DNA of 64,000 nucleotides from Botryotinia globosa. Its lineage: Eukaryota; Ascomycota; Leotiomycetes; Helotiales; Sclerotiniaceae. The notes beneath the pieces are model-generated. The model had not been told where the DNA came from and did not search any database. It saw nothing but the letters and a program-made list of their open reading frames with translations. Positions 25,601 to 38,050 of the stretch are shown in pieces (the stretch's first letter is position 1; each line of letters begins with the position of its first letter). The translations under genes and the position numbers were made by a program. The stretch spans positions 742,501-806,500 of the forward strand of contig RCSZ01000011.1 of NCBI GenBank assembly GCA_014898425.1, written 5' to 3'.

Positions 25601-26907
25601 GGAGGACAGATCAAAGGGGTTTGGTACCAAATGAAGCAATTTTCACAACAATTTCTGAAAATTCTAATGTGAAAAGTTGAATTAACGTACAATTTTTTGA
25701 TTTTTCGTCTGGAGAACAAAAATATAGATGTTGGTAGAAAAACAAGGTGGATATGTGAAGCTCTCGACTCGGCTAAATAGGAGGCATTCCAAAACATTAT
25801 GCCTGAGTCAAAGATTGGAAAATATGGTGTATTATCCATGAACTCAAGATCTATGTCAATATTTGTTGATGAAAGAATTCTGAAGGGAGCTAAGTGTACA
25901 GGAGTCTCAAAGCAGCATGGAATGGAATCGAATATTTAGGATCCCAGCTCCAATCCCAACTTTTGCACGCTTGACCTCTTTCCAATTACAACCACAACTG
26001 CAAATTCCGATCTTTAATATCAATATAAGACATAAATAACGACTATTATCATTGATATCAAGCTTCTCCGTCATTATATCATGCGTCATGTGCACCAATA
26101 CATGCTGCGCTTATCTCTTTTGAAAAAAAAAGAAGTATTTTTAGGCCAAGCCCATTTCTTTCACCGCATCTTCTCTCTTCGACGCCTGTTTGTAAGTCAG
26201 CCCAATCTTGCTCCAACAATATTCTGCCGAGAGATTTTTATAACCATGACAGTCGCAATCGTGCTTGAAAAGCCCAGGATCTTCCGACGGAGTTTATAAT
26301 CCACCTCATGTTTCGAAGATTTAGAACTCAGACCGAACACCTACACTCGTTTTAAAAAGTAATAGAGCAGCATCGACTAGCAGTTCATTCCTCGGTGTAG
26401 GAAACAGATCTGCCAGATTTGAAGACTAGCTCTTCCATGTTGAAGTACGTACATTTTCCCCTCACATTTCATCCCAAGCTTGATTGCGATCACCTTCCCG
26501 AATTGAGTTCAACTTCCAAAGACTGACAGCTAAGATTATTTTCTCAACCAGGTCATAAGCCAAGAATTCGTCAGCCGACACAAGCAGCTCAAACAATAAT
26601 TCCGAAAAGGACACCTGAAATATTCGAGTTATTGCTTTCTATCCTTATACCTCGCGCTAGAGAAAACATGGAGTTGATCTGGTACTCCTGACCAGCTCAA
26701 CTCGAGTTTTCTGCTGGCGCTCGAAGTTGCACATTGTTTGAGTCGTTCTTCGTTTTTTGGAAAAGTCATCCAGCTTCTAGTAAGTTGTCTTTGAATGCAT
26801 CTCCATCAACTTCCGATCACAATAAGCACAACTAATCGGTAATAGTCCAGGATGAGTCATGGATCTACAAATAAATTGCTGAGAAAAAAACAGACGAAGG
26901 TACGAGG
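22679..26907. other. Gene-poor stretch
   Basis: About 4.2 kb in which I can support no gene. The first 700 bases are the upstream region of the BIM1-like gene and include a CATCCCATCCCATCCCAT microrepeat near 22976. Scattered frames of 60-145 codons, such as 25402-25839 minus, show no motif, splice support or protein-like composition. A short open stretch near 24770-24970 is protein-like but no longer than chance allows. Confidence 0.5.
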
Positions 26908-27158
26908 ATGGCAGGCGGATATATCGTCTTATTGGCTGTAAGTTATCTATGTATTGGGCAAACAGCTCATTGCCTCGATGGATGAGCTCTTCGTAGTTTC
27001 AAGGTCTAGTTATCTATAATTTTACTTGTATGGCTCAGACTTGTGTTGCACTACGCACCGGCTTCAACAGCCATGTTGTCGATCAATCTGCTAATACTTC
27101 TTTTGTAAGGAAGATCGACCCCGAGGGTAACAACAGAAGGCTCGCTCCCGAACACTGA
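26908..27158 (+). CDS. Possible 49-residue secreted protein (weak)
   Basis: An ATG at 26908 gives MAGGYIVLLA, followed by a good donor GTAAGT at 26938 and an acceptor TGGCTCAG ending at 27038. Exon 2 (27039-27158) continues TCVALRTGFNSHVVDQSANT and ends with EGNNRRLAPEH before TGA. The joined product has a plausible signal peptide and a short hydrophilic tail. Nothing beyond splice motifs and reading frame supports it, and it may be the first part of the decayed coding stretch that follows. Confidence 0.22.
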
Positions 27159-27640
27159 GAACCTGGTGCTATCGAGAAGATTTCGAAAGCTTGATGAGAA
27201 ATCACATCCAGAAAGGATAGGAATATAACGGGAATGAGGTTAGATCGAAAGAATAACCTCACCACTCAAGTGCCACTCGTCAAATTTCGACGAGGCAGAA
27301 TTATTCAGGATCAACTGGCAAATCACCCGCGATCACCCATCGGAAGCTTCTGGAGGCTGTCGATCGGAGTCAACCAGTTGCAACACCGAAACTCCATTAT
27401 AGAACTGATCGACCCAGTCCAGCACCAGAAAGGTATATTCCACCAATCGTGCCGGCAAGGAAGCTGGATGGAAAGATTGAGCTGGACAAGACAAGAGCCA
27501 ATCCAGATATCATGCATACATGGGCAGAAGAGAGATGGTTCGAATTTTAGCTTTTGGAATTATCGCGACAACCAAAAAAATGGGCAGAGTAGCTGCAAGT
27601 GTTCACAGAACACTCTTGGTATTGGTAGAATCTGGACTAG
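27060..27640 (+). pseudogene. Decayed coding-like stretch with only TAA/TAG interruptions
   Basis: In the frame of position 27257 the sequence reads like protein for ~97 codons (KLLEAVDRSQPVATPKLHYR, YIPPIVPARKLDGKIELDK, ANPDIMHTWAEERWFEF). It continues protein-like beyond the stop (LLELSRQPKKWAE, LQVFTEHSWYW). Stops in this frame are TAA 27092, TAA 27128, TAG 27218, TAA 27254, TAG 27548, TAG 27590, TAG 27626 and TAG 27638. There is no TGA, as expected if glutamine codons CAA/CAG became TAA/TAG. I do not recognise the family. An overlapping frame (27234-27644) is also open, so local base composition could explain part of this. Confidence 0.3.
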
Positions 27641-28295
27641 GTAGAGGTCCACTCTTTTTTCGGAGGTTTTTTCTTTGCGGTAGTTGACATACGCAACTTA
27701 TCACACTTCCTTATAGATTTATGAATGGTTCAGTCAATTGAATAAATTGCGTTTCTTGTATTCCGTTGAAACTTGTAACTGCGTTCGCCTTCAAGAATCT
27801 ACGTTGATATACTATTCATGATTCCTGAAACACTGTATGCGTTGGAAGAATGGCATATTGGCATTGACCTTCTTCGCAATTTCTACAGAAAGAGCTCATC
27901 CACAACATATTTCATAATGTAATTTGACTTCACGGCTTCTATTCTCATGTCCAGAATTGACACTTTTCATATTGGTGAGTCGTATGTAAAATGAAGCCTT
28001 GCTTCCTGTTTTGGGACTTCGTTTTGAGCAATTAGATTATTGGCTATATAATTGATTGCACCACTTTTTCATTCCCTGTTCTGTTCAATTAAAGCAATCA
28101 AAAAATTGAATAGAAAGTTGTGATTATAGGTTTACAGTTCTCTCTATCTTTACACCCGCTCGCTTAATTAGACTTCTATGTTTTACAACACCTTGAATTA
28201 TCAAGCAATACACGCAGACGGCCGACCAGCCACCTCTATAGAATTTTTATCGCAAATCTCAAAGAATAAGCAATAACGAGCATTAAATACTCGAA
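27641..28295. other. Intergenic, no feature seen
   Basis: About 650 bases, AT-leaning, without coding pattern. It presumably contains the promoter of the single-exon gene that follows. Confidence 0.5.
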
Positions 28296-29102
28296 ATGAC
28301 TCTACACAGCACGCGGTCTCAGAAAGGCAAGCAAGTTGACACCGGTATACCTAAAATACAGACGGCGCAAGGCATCATCAACACCAAGAAAAGCGCGCCG
28401 TCTCGCAAAGGAAAGGAAGTTAATACCAATACAACACCCTCAGAGCCGGTACAAGATAATGAGGGTGCTGCTAAAGATCTCCAAATGCAGGAAGTCTTCG
28501 AAAAGATCCACCAACTAGCATCCGACTTAAAAAATCTTCGACAAGGAGTTGCTAAACTTCTCGTCGAGGTGTTTGGCAATGAACGAGTAGAGTCGCTTCT
28601 CAACGATTTATCGAAGATCAAAGCGGCGGTTGACGCCGGTGATACTACCCTCCATGCAATCGTCAATCTTATGCAACTAATGATTGATGAATTACAAGAT
28701 GGCATCGACGAGGCTAAATTTATGATTGTTGGTAACTCATCAAATGATTGCGAGGAAGAGGGAGACAAAGATTTTGAGGACGGTCATATTTCTAACAATA
28801 GCGCTGGGTCTGATATTACAGCTGTGCCAAAGGGTTTACAGCAGCCTCCACAAAAGCAAGTCGATCAATCCCCAACTTCTGTTGTTGAGCCTTCGGCTGT
28901 CGCAGATGTTGCTTATCCATTGCTTCCCCGGAAAGCAGTGAAACTGTCAATCCCAAAAATTGATTTCAACCGTCGTCAAAGTGTCAGGGTAGCATTGGAT
29001 AATGCTACGACATCTTCCAGTGCTGGTTCATTGAGAAGCAGCAAGAGAATTCGCGATACTACAAATCAGGAGAGAGAAGACAAACGTCAACGCCGTTCCT
29101 AA
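28296..29102 (+). CDS. Hypothetical coiled-coil protein with basic C-terminus
   Basis: A 268-residue intact frame without introns. I do not recognise the family. Residues 1-50 are Lys/Ser/Thr-rich. Residues 60-145 are strongly helical with hydrophobic heptads (EVFEKIHQLASDLKNLRQGV, SLLNDLSKIKAAVDAGDTTL, IVNLMQLMIDELQDGIDEAK). Residues 150-170 are acidic. The tail from ~225 is basic and Ser-rich, ending SSKRIRDTTN and KRQRRS, which looks like a nuclear localisation signal. It stands isolated in the gene-poor region. Codon usage and composition look coding, unlike the surrounding sequence. A nuclear structural or regulatory role is a guess. Confidence 0.6.
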   Translation: MTLHSTRSQKGKQVDTGIPKIQTAQGIINTKKSAPSRKGKEVNTNTTPSEPVQDNEGAAKDLQMQEVFEKIHQLASDLKNLRQGVAKLLVEVFGNERVESLLNDLSKIKAAVDAGDTTLHAIVNLMQLMIDELQDGIDEAKFMIVGNSSNDCEEEGDKDFEDGHISNNSAGSDITAVPKGLQQPPQKQVDQSPTSVVEPSAVADVAYPLLPRKAVKLSIPKIDFNRRQSVRVALDNATTSSSAGSLRSSKRIRDTTNQEREDKRQRRS

Positions 29103-32100
29103 GAGGTTCAAGGACGAAGGGTCCTTGTGGCGGGGCACAGTTTCATAAGCAAGTATCAGGAAGGCAGGGTGGCAAGAGCATATACATGTAGATACATGAT
29201 TTTCTTCTTGAAGGGCTGATATCTCCCTTCAGTGTTCCATCACAGAAATTCGCCCTGGCTGGCAGTTTTCTCGCTTTCTTCATACCAGGTAAGAGAGTCC
29301 CACAGCACTTGCCTTATGTTCGCGCGAGGCATTAAAAAATACGGGGGATGAACTGTTATAGAGAAGAAGAATGGCGGACGACAGATGATTCAATGTCCTT
29401 GCACAAAAAATGGCATAACGACAAACCGAGTTTCCAACACACTCACGCGGCACAACTAGACATTACGGGAAGACTCTTGCTTGCAACTGGCACGCAATTG
29501 GAAGGAGGGGAAGCAGGCAATGGAAGTGTTTGGCAGAGATATGTCCCGCATGCACCGATACTTACCACACCGAGGCATTCGCTTCTGCTTCGATAGCCAT
29601 CCCGTTTGGATCGTTGCTGTTCAGATGATGAAAGAAGTTTCCTTTTCAACACTAGATACCAGACTCATAATGTGGACTGCGTGTCCTTTTCTGTCATATT
29701 CTCGCAGACTTCGAGGAAAGTCTTTCTGCAAGAGTACCAGGGCAGGACCTCCCAATATCAAAAGCTTTGTCATCATCCTCTTTATGAAGTTGACGTCTAT
29801 GAAAGTGACAAAGTGTGAATCTGACTGACAAAACCACATGCAAGGTTCAAGAGTGACAAGTGATTCAATATGTTCCCATTCTGTCCAACCTCCCCTTTTC
29901 TTTGAGATGATTGATGAAGGAAGGAAGCTATCAAAGAGCAAGGTTCTTTGATGTCTTCATGTATGTCTGCCTCAGATAGTTGTTTTATAAATCAAGAGGA
30001 AGGTTCTTTGTGATCAGTGTGTTGTTGTTGTGATGGTCCGAGCTCTGGAACAAATTTTATCCTCTCCGAACACCTGGATCAATGAACCATATTATTACAA
30101 CTTGTTGACCCTCCAGCAAACCCTCTCTAACACTCAAGCTCCCAAAGGACCTACAATTCAAATGCTTTCAATTATTTTCGTTCAAGTTCTTTCAGACGTT
30201 TTTTTCACGAATCGCCCCTACATCGTTGATCTAAATATCTATTGAGAAGATCTCGAGTATGAATCGAGCAACCCGCCCTCGTCCCTTCCTCAATTGTTCC
30301 ACGCGACATACTCTCTTGGTGCTCTGATTAGGAAAAAAACTTCTAGCAGAGTATGCCGAGCTTCCCAAACATTCTCCTACATAAGCAGATATGTTGATGA
30401 ATTTTCTACTTCGAAGTGTTTTGAGGTGTTTCGAATTCAAAGCCAACGCCTCTTTCCATTCCCACTAAATCCAGTCACCAAAAGTTTAAGAACGGAGCTT
30501 AAATCGAGGATGTATTGGCAAATTTAGAAGATCAGACTCACTATGCTGTTTTCTGCTGCTTTTATGGACATCCTCTCAGGAGGCCTCGAGCTTGGAGCTA
30601 GATTTATATTACCTACACCGTGACACTCGCGGCTTCACAACCCTCTCGAACTTCCAAAGTCTCACGCTATTTCTAAGTCTATTCTCTCGTGGTAATTACA
30701 GACTCAGTCGTTGGAACGACACCTTTAGTCCTGGCTGCCATCGCTCGCTTTACTGATTTTGAAGCTGGTCTCACGTCTCCAGTTCCATTTCATGTCTTTG
30801 TGACAGCTCAGTATTTCCTTTTGGGGGACAGATGCTCTAAAGATTGTTGTGTTGCTCGAAGATATGGCTTTTGGGTTACTGCAACTATGTATCGCCTCAG
30901 GCCATCCTGAAAGACTAACTACCCGGACAAGACAACTTTCTTTCCCTCCCAGCAGCTCATCGTCAACCGCTCAAGATTCCTTCCTTGCTTCTTGAACGTT
31001 TCGGACAAATCAAATAACTAAAAGCTCTTCTGGATGGCAGAGCAACCATAGGGGAAGAACTTTGTGCCTGGCTCTACAGCTAATGCACCAATTGTTCCCC
31101 AGCAACGACGGATCACGATGTCATGTTATACCTCACTTCAATGTTCGCAAGCATATGAAATGTGGCCCCACAGGCATCACTTACTGTAGGAGTCTAAAAC
31201 TTAAATGGCGCTCGAACGACTTGTAGACTGTTATTCTTGAAGACAGCAACACATTTCCATGCACGTTCACTGCCCGTCTCCGGCATGGTAGTTATGTCTC
31301 ACTATTTCACATGGTGAGTTCAAGTTCGATGATTGAAAAGACAAGTACTAGAACAACGGTCTTGGAATATCAAGCGCTGGTTGCAAAGGCAATTCAGTAT
31401 GGGGGGTCCATAAATTTTGATGATAATTTGGACTTTGGACATGCAATGCCTCTCCACTCCTTTGGAGAGCTCATGACATGTGTAGGTCCTAAGGCTCTAG
31501 TCTTGTTACACTTCTCATTATGATTCTCATGAGAACCATATTTCTGTTCTTAAACTCGGTTATGTAGCTTGGCTCTTGCCCTGTATATGCCTCATAAGAT
31601 GGAAGGTGCATTCACGTCGACACCTTCCTCTCCCACACGACCATACCTGCCCGAAAGTTTTAGCATAATATTTATGGACTTACTATTCCCAGAGTGCGCG
31701 GGACCTCCCCACCATTTATCTTGGGACATTGGATCATCACAATTGATTCTTGCCAAATGCATTTTGGAGCTTCATACTTTTCAGAATAGATCCCATGAAA
31801 GGCTCTAGCCAACGACCAACGGAAGTGTCAACATGTCCTTCACGATCTTCGGACTCATCCCACACTATGATTTCCTTATATTATTCTTCATCTAAGAGCT
31901 TAGGGAATGTTAAGCTGAGATGGTCCGCTTTCTAGATTAGAACTTCTGAGGGAGGTGCTGCAAGCGATGGCATATATTAGCATTTTGATGGCATTATATA
32001 GAGCACGAGAATACTTGCCTAATCGTTGATTGTTGTATCCTATCTGCGAAAAGTTGTACAGTCCATGCGGCTCCTTTTGAATAGGACGTTCATAGACTTG

Positions 32101-33764
32101 AAATCCTCTTCCGGGTCTCCTAGGTTGCGTCAAAGGCAACGGGATTTCTCGTCACCTGCGTCATCATAGCCGAGCAGCTTGATTTGAAGCCCTGAATGCA
32201 AGCCATGGTGTCGGAATGGTGATCAACGAGTATAGTATGCATGGTCAGTTTGACCTACCTGGGTTGTCCAATCTCTTTTGCGTTTATGCATATAAGAATG
32301 CCATTGTTCCGGGGTCTATCAAGTGATTGTCCGAGGACTTTCTAACTTCTGAGAGTAGCACAGGTTCGGCTTGTAATTCTTAGTTCACGTCGATCTCATA
32401 TCTCTCATTTTGTAGTTCCTTGGATAGTACCTTTGAGAGGGCGTTTTTCTTTGGTTTGCGGTAGCTTTGGGACATTTTCCATCCTCCACATCGCATACAT
32501 TTATTTTCAAAGGCGGCTCTTGTCGTATTATGACTTCAGTATGGGCTTATTAGCCTGTGGATTTCGTTGTGGAGTAGGGTATTGTGTGTGGTTACTTTCT
32601 TCTTTGACGGGAACTCGACATTCGGAGCGAGATAAATAATTGCCTTCGTTGGGACAATGATATCTTTAACGTAGATGCGGGAAATACTATATTCATCTTT
32701 AATTAGCTATTGATACCTTGCACACGCGTTTTTTGATATCGTATTATAAAGTACTTTGAAATCCCGAAACTTACTATGATGGGTCGTGTTTTATTTTTTC
32801 GAAAGGGCCGGTCAAAAGTCGGTGCAGGAAAACGCCCGGAGAGGCATTTGAGAGCTGAACCAGGGCATGTCCAGAGGAGAATATACATAACGTATTTTCC
32901 TGCCCGTTAAATGCTGAAAACAAGTAAATCAGCAAGAGCATATAGCTATCTGCGGCGGTCCTTGGAGATTGGGAGGTTGTGGAAAGAGGGATGTTTTGGT
33001 GGGGTCAATTTTCTCAAAAGAACATATTTATGAAGAGCTTCAGTCGCATAACTTCGCAACGTTCCTTGATGAAAGCTCTTTATTTTAACGGATCTTCAGT
33101 CCTAGATTTGAGATGCGTTTTCAGTCAAGAAGGTTAATCGTTTCATTTATGAGTATTGATAGTGTTCGATTGGGGTTCTCGCTGCAGAATCGCCTACTTC
33201 GTAAACTGATCCGAGAGGACAGAAAACTCCAGCAGACTTCCATACTCTCAATGCAAGTCAAAACCTCAGTAATTTTTGATCAATTCTTGACATGACACTA
33301 TGATACTACGTCGCTTCTCTCGCAGGCATCTGCGATTACTCTAGACGGCCTCACACCTCGTTTATACTCGAATTCTATTCGTAATGGCTCAATATACTGG
33401 CAGATTCTGCGTGCTACAGACCCAACGACCATCATCTCACTCTAAGCTGCTACTGATTTGACGGACTAGACTAACCTTAAGCTCAAGAAGATGTGAACCA
33501 AGCTGCTAGTACTATACAAGGCTACAGGCTAGCCTTATCTATCCTTAGGGCAACGTAAGTAGGAGGCCTAAGGAAGACTAGTTTCGATTCTAGCGCATTT
33601 TTTGGCCTCTGGCCCCACAATAACGAGATAAACTTCGCGTAAGCTTCAGTCTTCAGGTAATTTTGAACTTAAATTCAGTTTCTCGCACCAGAAATTCCTA
33701 AACCTTTACAACCTCAGAATCCAACTCAACAACCTCCGCGACATCAACCAATCAATTCTCGAGA
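29103..33764. other. Gene-poor stretch
   Basis: About 4.7 kb with short overlapping frames on both strands and no recognisable motif, splice chain or RNA gene. A GTTTCGATTC element near 33581 resembles a pol III B box, but no tRNA fold can be drawn around it. The last few hundred bases (33660-33764), CA-rich, look like a 5' leader for the small gene at 33765. Confidence 0.45.
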
Positions 33765-34131
33765 ATGTCGCAAGTGCTTCCAACCCTTTGCTTGTTGTCC
33801 CGAAAGATCTTACGAATGGCTGAGAAGATGGTAAGTTTCCTCAAGATCGATCTAACACTCTTGGCTTGAAGAACAACTAACGTTTTCAATTACAGCATGA
33901 GTTGCATGAGAAGATTCTCGACAAAGACGACGTAATCCACCATTGGTGGACAAGAGCACTGTGGGCCGAGCGAAGAGTTGGTGTCTTGACCGCCCAACTC
34001 GCTGGGAAGGATACTGAGATTGCTGCGCTCAATGCAGAACTTGCTGCCGTCCGAGTACGTATATATCCTGTTGCGGCAACACTCTTCTTCTTGATAGATC
34101 GTTAACAAATTCTCTACAGGCTGGTCAATAG
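33765..34131 (+). CDS. Small coiled-coil protein, 78 residues, three exons
   Basis: Exons 33765-33830, 33896-34054 and 34120-34131 are all in phase 0, with strong GTAAGT/GTACGT donors and TTACAG/CTACAG acceptors. The last exon codes only Ala-Gly-Gln-stop. The product begins MSQVLPTLCLLSRKILRMAE and has HELHEKILDKDDVIHHWWTR. It ends in a clear heptad stretch (LTAQLAGKDTEIAALNAELA). I do not know the family. The compact, clean intron structure argues for a real gene. It is the last intact gene before the AT-rich island and may be species-restricted. Confidence 0.6.
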
Positions 34132-37100
34132 GCGAATCTTGGTGGGGCTAGGGGAATTGTGCGCAAGAGAAAGATCCACCAGTAGGGAGTTTCTGTGGGT
34201 GGGAACGTCGCATTTGGCTCGTCTCGAATCAGTTTTTTTGTGTGGGAAGAGGGTGGTGCCCTAAAGAACCAAATCCTACCATCGATCTTTCAGAATTGAA
34301 CCCTTTTCTGCCTCAAATATGCTTTATTTACGTGCTTGTGACTCGTAATGATGTGAATAATTCCTTGACTACTCATTGCTTACTACATATTATTACTATC
34401 ATAGACTACGAACTGTTTTCCTTCTGTTTTTACGTTCTTAATCGTCAAAATCTGCTTATTACTTTGAAGTTTTAACGTTGTGAAAGGTTTCTAGGCTACG
34501 AACACTACAGTTGACCTGTAAATATAGAGATCTGCACGTCAAGTGAACTCTTTATCGGCTTAAGTATATGTTTTAAAGCTTATAGCTAGCTTTAATAGAC
34601 TGCTTCTAATTTCTTTATCGCCTATTGAGCAGTTAGATCGAAACTTCGAAGTAGATTTACTGTCGTTGAAATATTCTCTTTACAAACTCAGTATCGCCGG
34701 TGAGTATCTCCCGGCTAGCTAGTTCTCAATGACGCTAATCACCTGATTCTAGCCCTAGATCTCGTGACTTGGCCATTTTGAGCATATGTTGTCTGACTCA
34801 AAAAATCTAGTATGCTATTCTAATCGACGTATTAATATCTCTCGTCCCTTATACTTAAGTCTACTATTCTACTTCTTTTTAGTATCTTCATATAATAGAT
34901 CGACGTTAAAAGAAAAACTTAGACTAAGTATTTATAATATATCATCTGAATACAAGCTGATTTGATTAAGTATATAGTCCTATTTAGTAATTAAGAGATC
35001 TCGCCTCTTGAACTTAAAAGTATTTTCTTCATATTCGTAATATAGTTATATGATTATTATAATCAAGTAAATATATCTCTTATTCATATAAAAGCTAAGA
35101 AGCCTAGTATATTATTCTCATTAAAATCTTAGTAGTTCTCGTTTAATCTATTTGAACGTATAATATTAACTCTTCTGATTATAGATATATATATATTACT
35201 ATAATCCTAAGATTAAGTTTAACTTACAATCTAAGATTTATTATCTAAATATAAGTTATAGAGGTCTAGTCTTCGATTATAAGAGTCAGACAACTTATAA
35301 TATCTTATCTTGTATAACTGAGAGATAACTATCGTCTTCTACATATTATTAGATACTTCTAAATGAGTAAATTTAGTTAGTTTTTTTGAGAATTACTTGA
35401 TTAAATATAAGTCTAGCTATCTTGATTTGTCTTGATTTAGTTAAATACTTTAGAGCATTAATTATTCTGAAATTAACTCTAGCGTATTGATTTCTATAAT
35501 AAGATAACTTATATAAGAAGTTCTCATTCTATAGACTCTAGATTAGTATTTCTATAATTTCTATTTAGATATAAGTTTTTATTTTTATTTCGCTTGTAGA
35601 TTAGATTTAGTTACATATAGTATTATATTTAATATAATCACTGAGTTCTTATCTTTAGTCATAGTTATATCAAAATCTTATTAGTTTTAAGACTAATATA
35701 TAATATAAGTCTTTCTAGTATATCTTAAGGATTATAGTTATTTATAAATCTTATTATAATTACTTAGACATTAGGAATAGTTGAAAGAATAATAGAAAAG
35801 AGTGAATTGTTGTCGTTATTAGTAAATATTAATTGAATTATATTTCAAGTATATTCTCTATCCCCTAGAGTGCGGGAAAATAACGCTCAATATGACCTGT
35901 GCGATAGATCTTGAATGATAAAGCTTTATTGAATAGAATAGCTATTTTAATAGGTTTTCAATTATATTATTTATAAATTAAAATATTGATTTCAAATTTC
36001 AAGGGTTTTAAATTTAAAAAAAGATTAAAGATTGAAAATTAGTATATATTATTATATTCAAAATTTTAATACAGAAATTATATTAATTGAATTTAATATT
36101 AGAGAATGCTTGTGAATATTGGATTAAATTTAAGGAATCCTAATGATCTAATTGGACAATAACTCCTTATTAAGCGAGGGCGCCGAATGTTCGCACTCTA
36201 GGGGATAGGATATAATAAGAAGCGTAGGCTAGGAATTGAGAATATTCAGAGGTTGAATTAGATTAGTTATATTATTAAACTATCTAGCTATAAAAGAAAG
36301 AGAGCTATTAATAGTACTAATTAGAGTCAGCTCGCCCTAATCTAGCACTACGTGAATTATACGGAGAGTGGAAGATTCAACATCTGTATATAGTCTCTTT
36401 ATAAACCTTTAATTCTTTTATTATAATTTAAAGAGCTAAGATTGAATCTATTAATATCTATTTATTCAAAACTATATATTATATTTATATTCACTTTATT
36501 TTTGAAATTTTCTAATTCTATAAATTACTTTTATTAATATTTTAGTATTCTAATATTATGAGATATGTATTTCTTTTAGATATACAAGATTTATTATAAA
36601 ATGAAATGAAATAATATTGGAATAAAAGAATCTATTATAAAAATTGAGTTTTTTCAATTTTCGAAATTTTTATATATATATAGATATCTAGAGTATTATA
36701 AATAAAATTTATTTAAAGAAATTCGAATTATTTAGAATAATTATTTGTAATTCAAGAATAGTAAATTATTTCAATTAATAAAGAAGGAATGTTTTCAACA
36801 ACTAAATTATATAGAAAATAAAATAATCTATTAGATAACATAAAAGCTTAAAATAATTATTTAGGATTTATAAAAGTATTATGACATTATAGAATTAGGG
36901 ATCTAAATTTATTTATAAGATTTTCCTCATAATTTTAAGGTATTTTTTTAAAATAAGATTTTATTATAATTCCTTAGTATAATCTATTTTAATATCTCTG
37001 GAGAAGTCTTCCTCTAAATATTAAACTAATACTATATTATACCATATCATATCATACTATACGCGAATCAAATTTTAATAAATTACTTAATATCATTTAT

Positions 37101-38050
37101 TATACAACTAGATACTCTTATATCTCTTAAAGATAAGTATTGAACAGGGCGGGTATATAATATAGGCGACTTGGTGGGACACCGAGGGGGTAGGTTTTTA
37201 TATCTTTTTCCTGTCTACTTCATTCAATTAGAAACAGGTACAGGCGCATCGCATGGTCTTAGCATAGCTATATAGATCGAATCGATTATGAATTTACTAC
37301 TACTACTACTATCTCTTAAAGCTTATTTAATTACTCTCGTACTCCTTGAATTCTATATAGATTTTATAATAGAACCTAGCTACTTTGAATGGGATTCTAT
37401 AATAGAAGGATAGATTGTAAAAAAAGCTAGATTTTAATTTTTCCAAATTAAACTCAGTCTAAGAGGCTAACTATCTATTTACATATAGAAAGTAATAGGT
37501 TATAATCAAAAGCTATTAAACGAAGTAATTTGTTTTACGTTTAGTTAATTAATACAATGAATGCTTGTTTGAATTGAGATCATTACCTGCCTAGGTATTC
37601 TCATATAATTCTATCTGAAATATATTATAGAATCTATTATAGAGTCTAGAATGTATAAGATTAATTAGTTTTTAAGAGATATGAGAGTAATGTATTATAT
37701 ATGTATCAAAATTAATTCTCTCACTTAGTATATTATAATAATCGAATAACTTAAGATTATTCAGCTTCGTTTATATAATTAATTTTCTATCCACTAAAGA
37801 TCTAGAACCAATAAAACTTTATTCAAGGCATACAAGCGATTCCCATTCATCTAGTATATATTACATAGAATAATATCACTCGTTGAAAATAGAAAGATTG
37901 TTTCTAATACGTTAATACTAGCGCAACATAAAAAGAGATGGGATTCATAATAAACAAGTTTTGAATACTCTTTTTTTGGGGAGTTGTAAGATCAGATTGA
38001 TGAGAAGTAGACGAAGTAGGGGTTTGCTAGATCTGAGAATTATGGATTAT
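34132..38050. other. AT-rich, stop-dense island
   Basis: From about 34500 to 38050 the sequence is overwhelmingly A+T with very frequent TA steps, and no frame of 60 codons occurs on either strand between about 34480 and 38300. Short GC-richer islets remain at 35860-35930, 36175-36210 and 37140-37260. The pattern fits old repeats mutated by repeat-induced point mutation, which turns CpA into TpA in many ascomycetes; the mechanism is inferred. One intact MITE lies inside. The first ~370 bases are the 3' flank of the small gene. Confidence 0.75.
35861..36205. mobile_element. 345-bp MITE with inverted terminal repeats and TA target duplication
   Basis: The left end at 35858-35874 (CTATCCCCTAGAGTGCG) is repeated in perfect inverse at 36192-36208 (CGCACTCTAGGGGATAG), 17 of 17 bases. 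Reading the element as TCCCCTAG...CTAGGGGA leaves a TA dinucleotide on both sides (35859-35860 and 36206-36207), the target duplication of Tc1/mariner-type elements. The interior is AT-rich and codes nothing, so the element is non-autonomous. Confidence 0.75.

Noticed and set aside
25402..25839. 145-codon minus-strand frame
   Set aside because: No motif, no splice support, composition like translated noncoding DNA.
27234..27644. 136-codon plus-strand frame starting MRLDRKNN
   Set aside because: Overlaps the more protein-like frame of the decayed stretch and shows Arg/Gln/Ser composition typical of an off-frame reading; kept only as a caveat.
33581..33595. GTTTCGATTC box resembling a tRNA or SINE B box
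   Set aside because: No cloverleaf and no A box at the right distance could be drawn.
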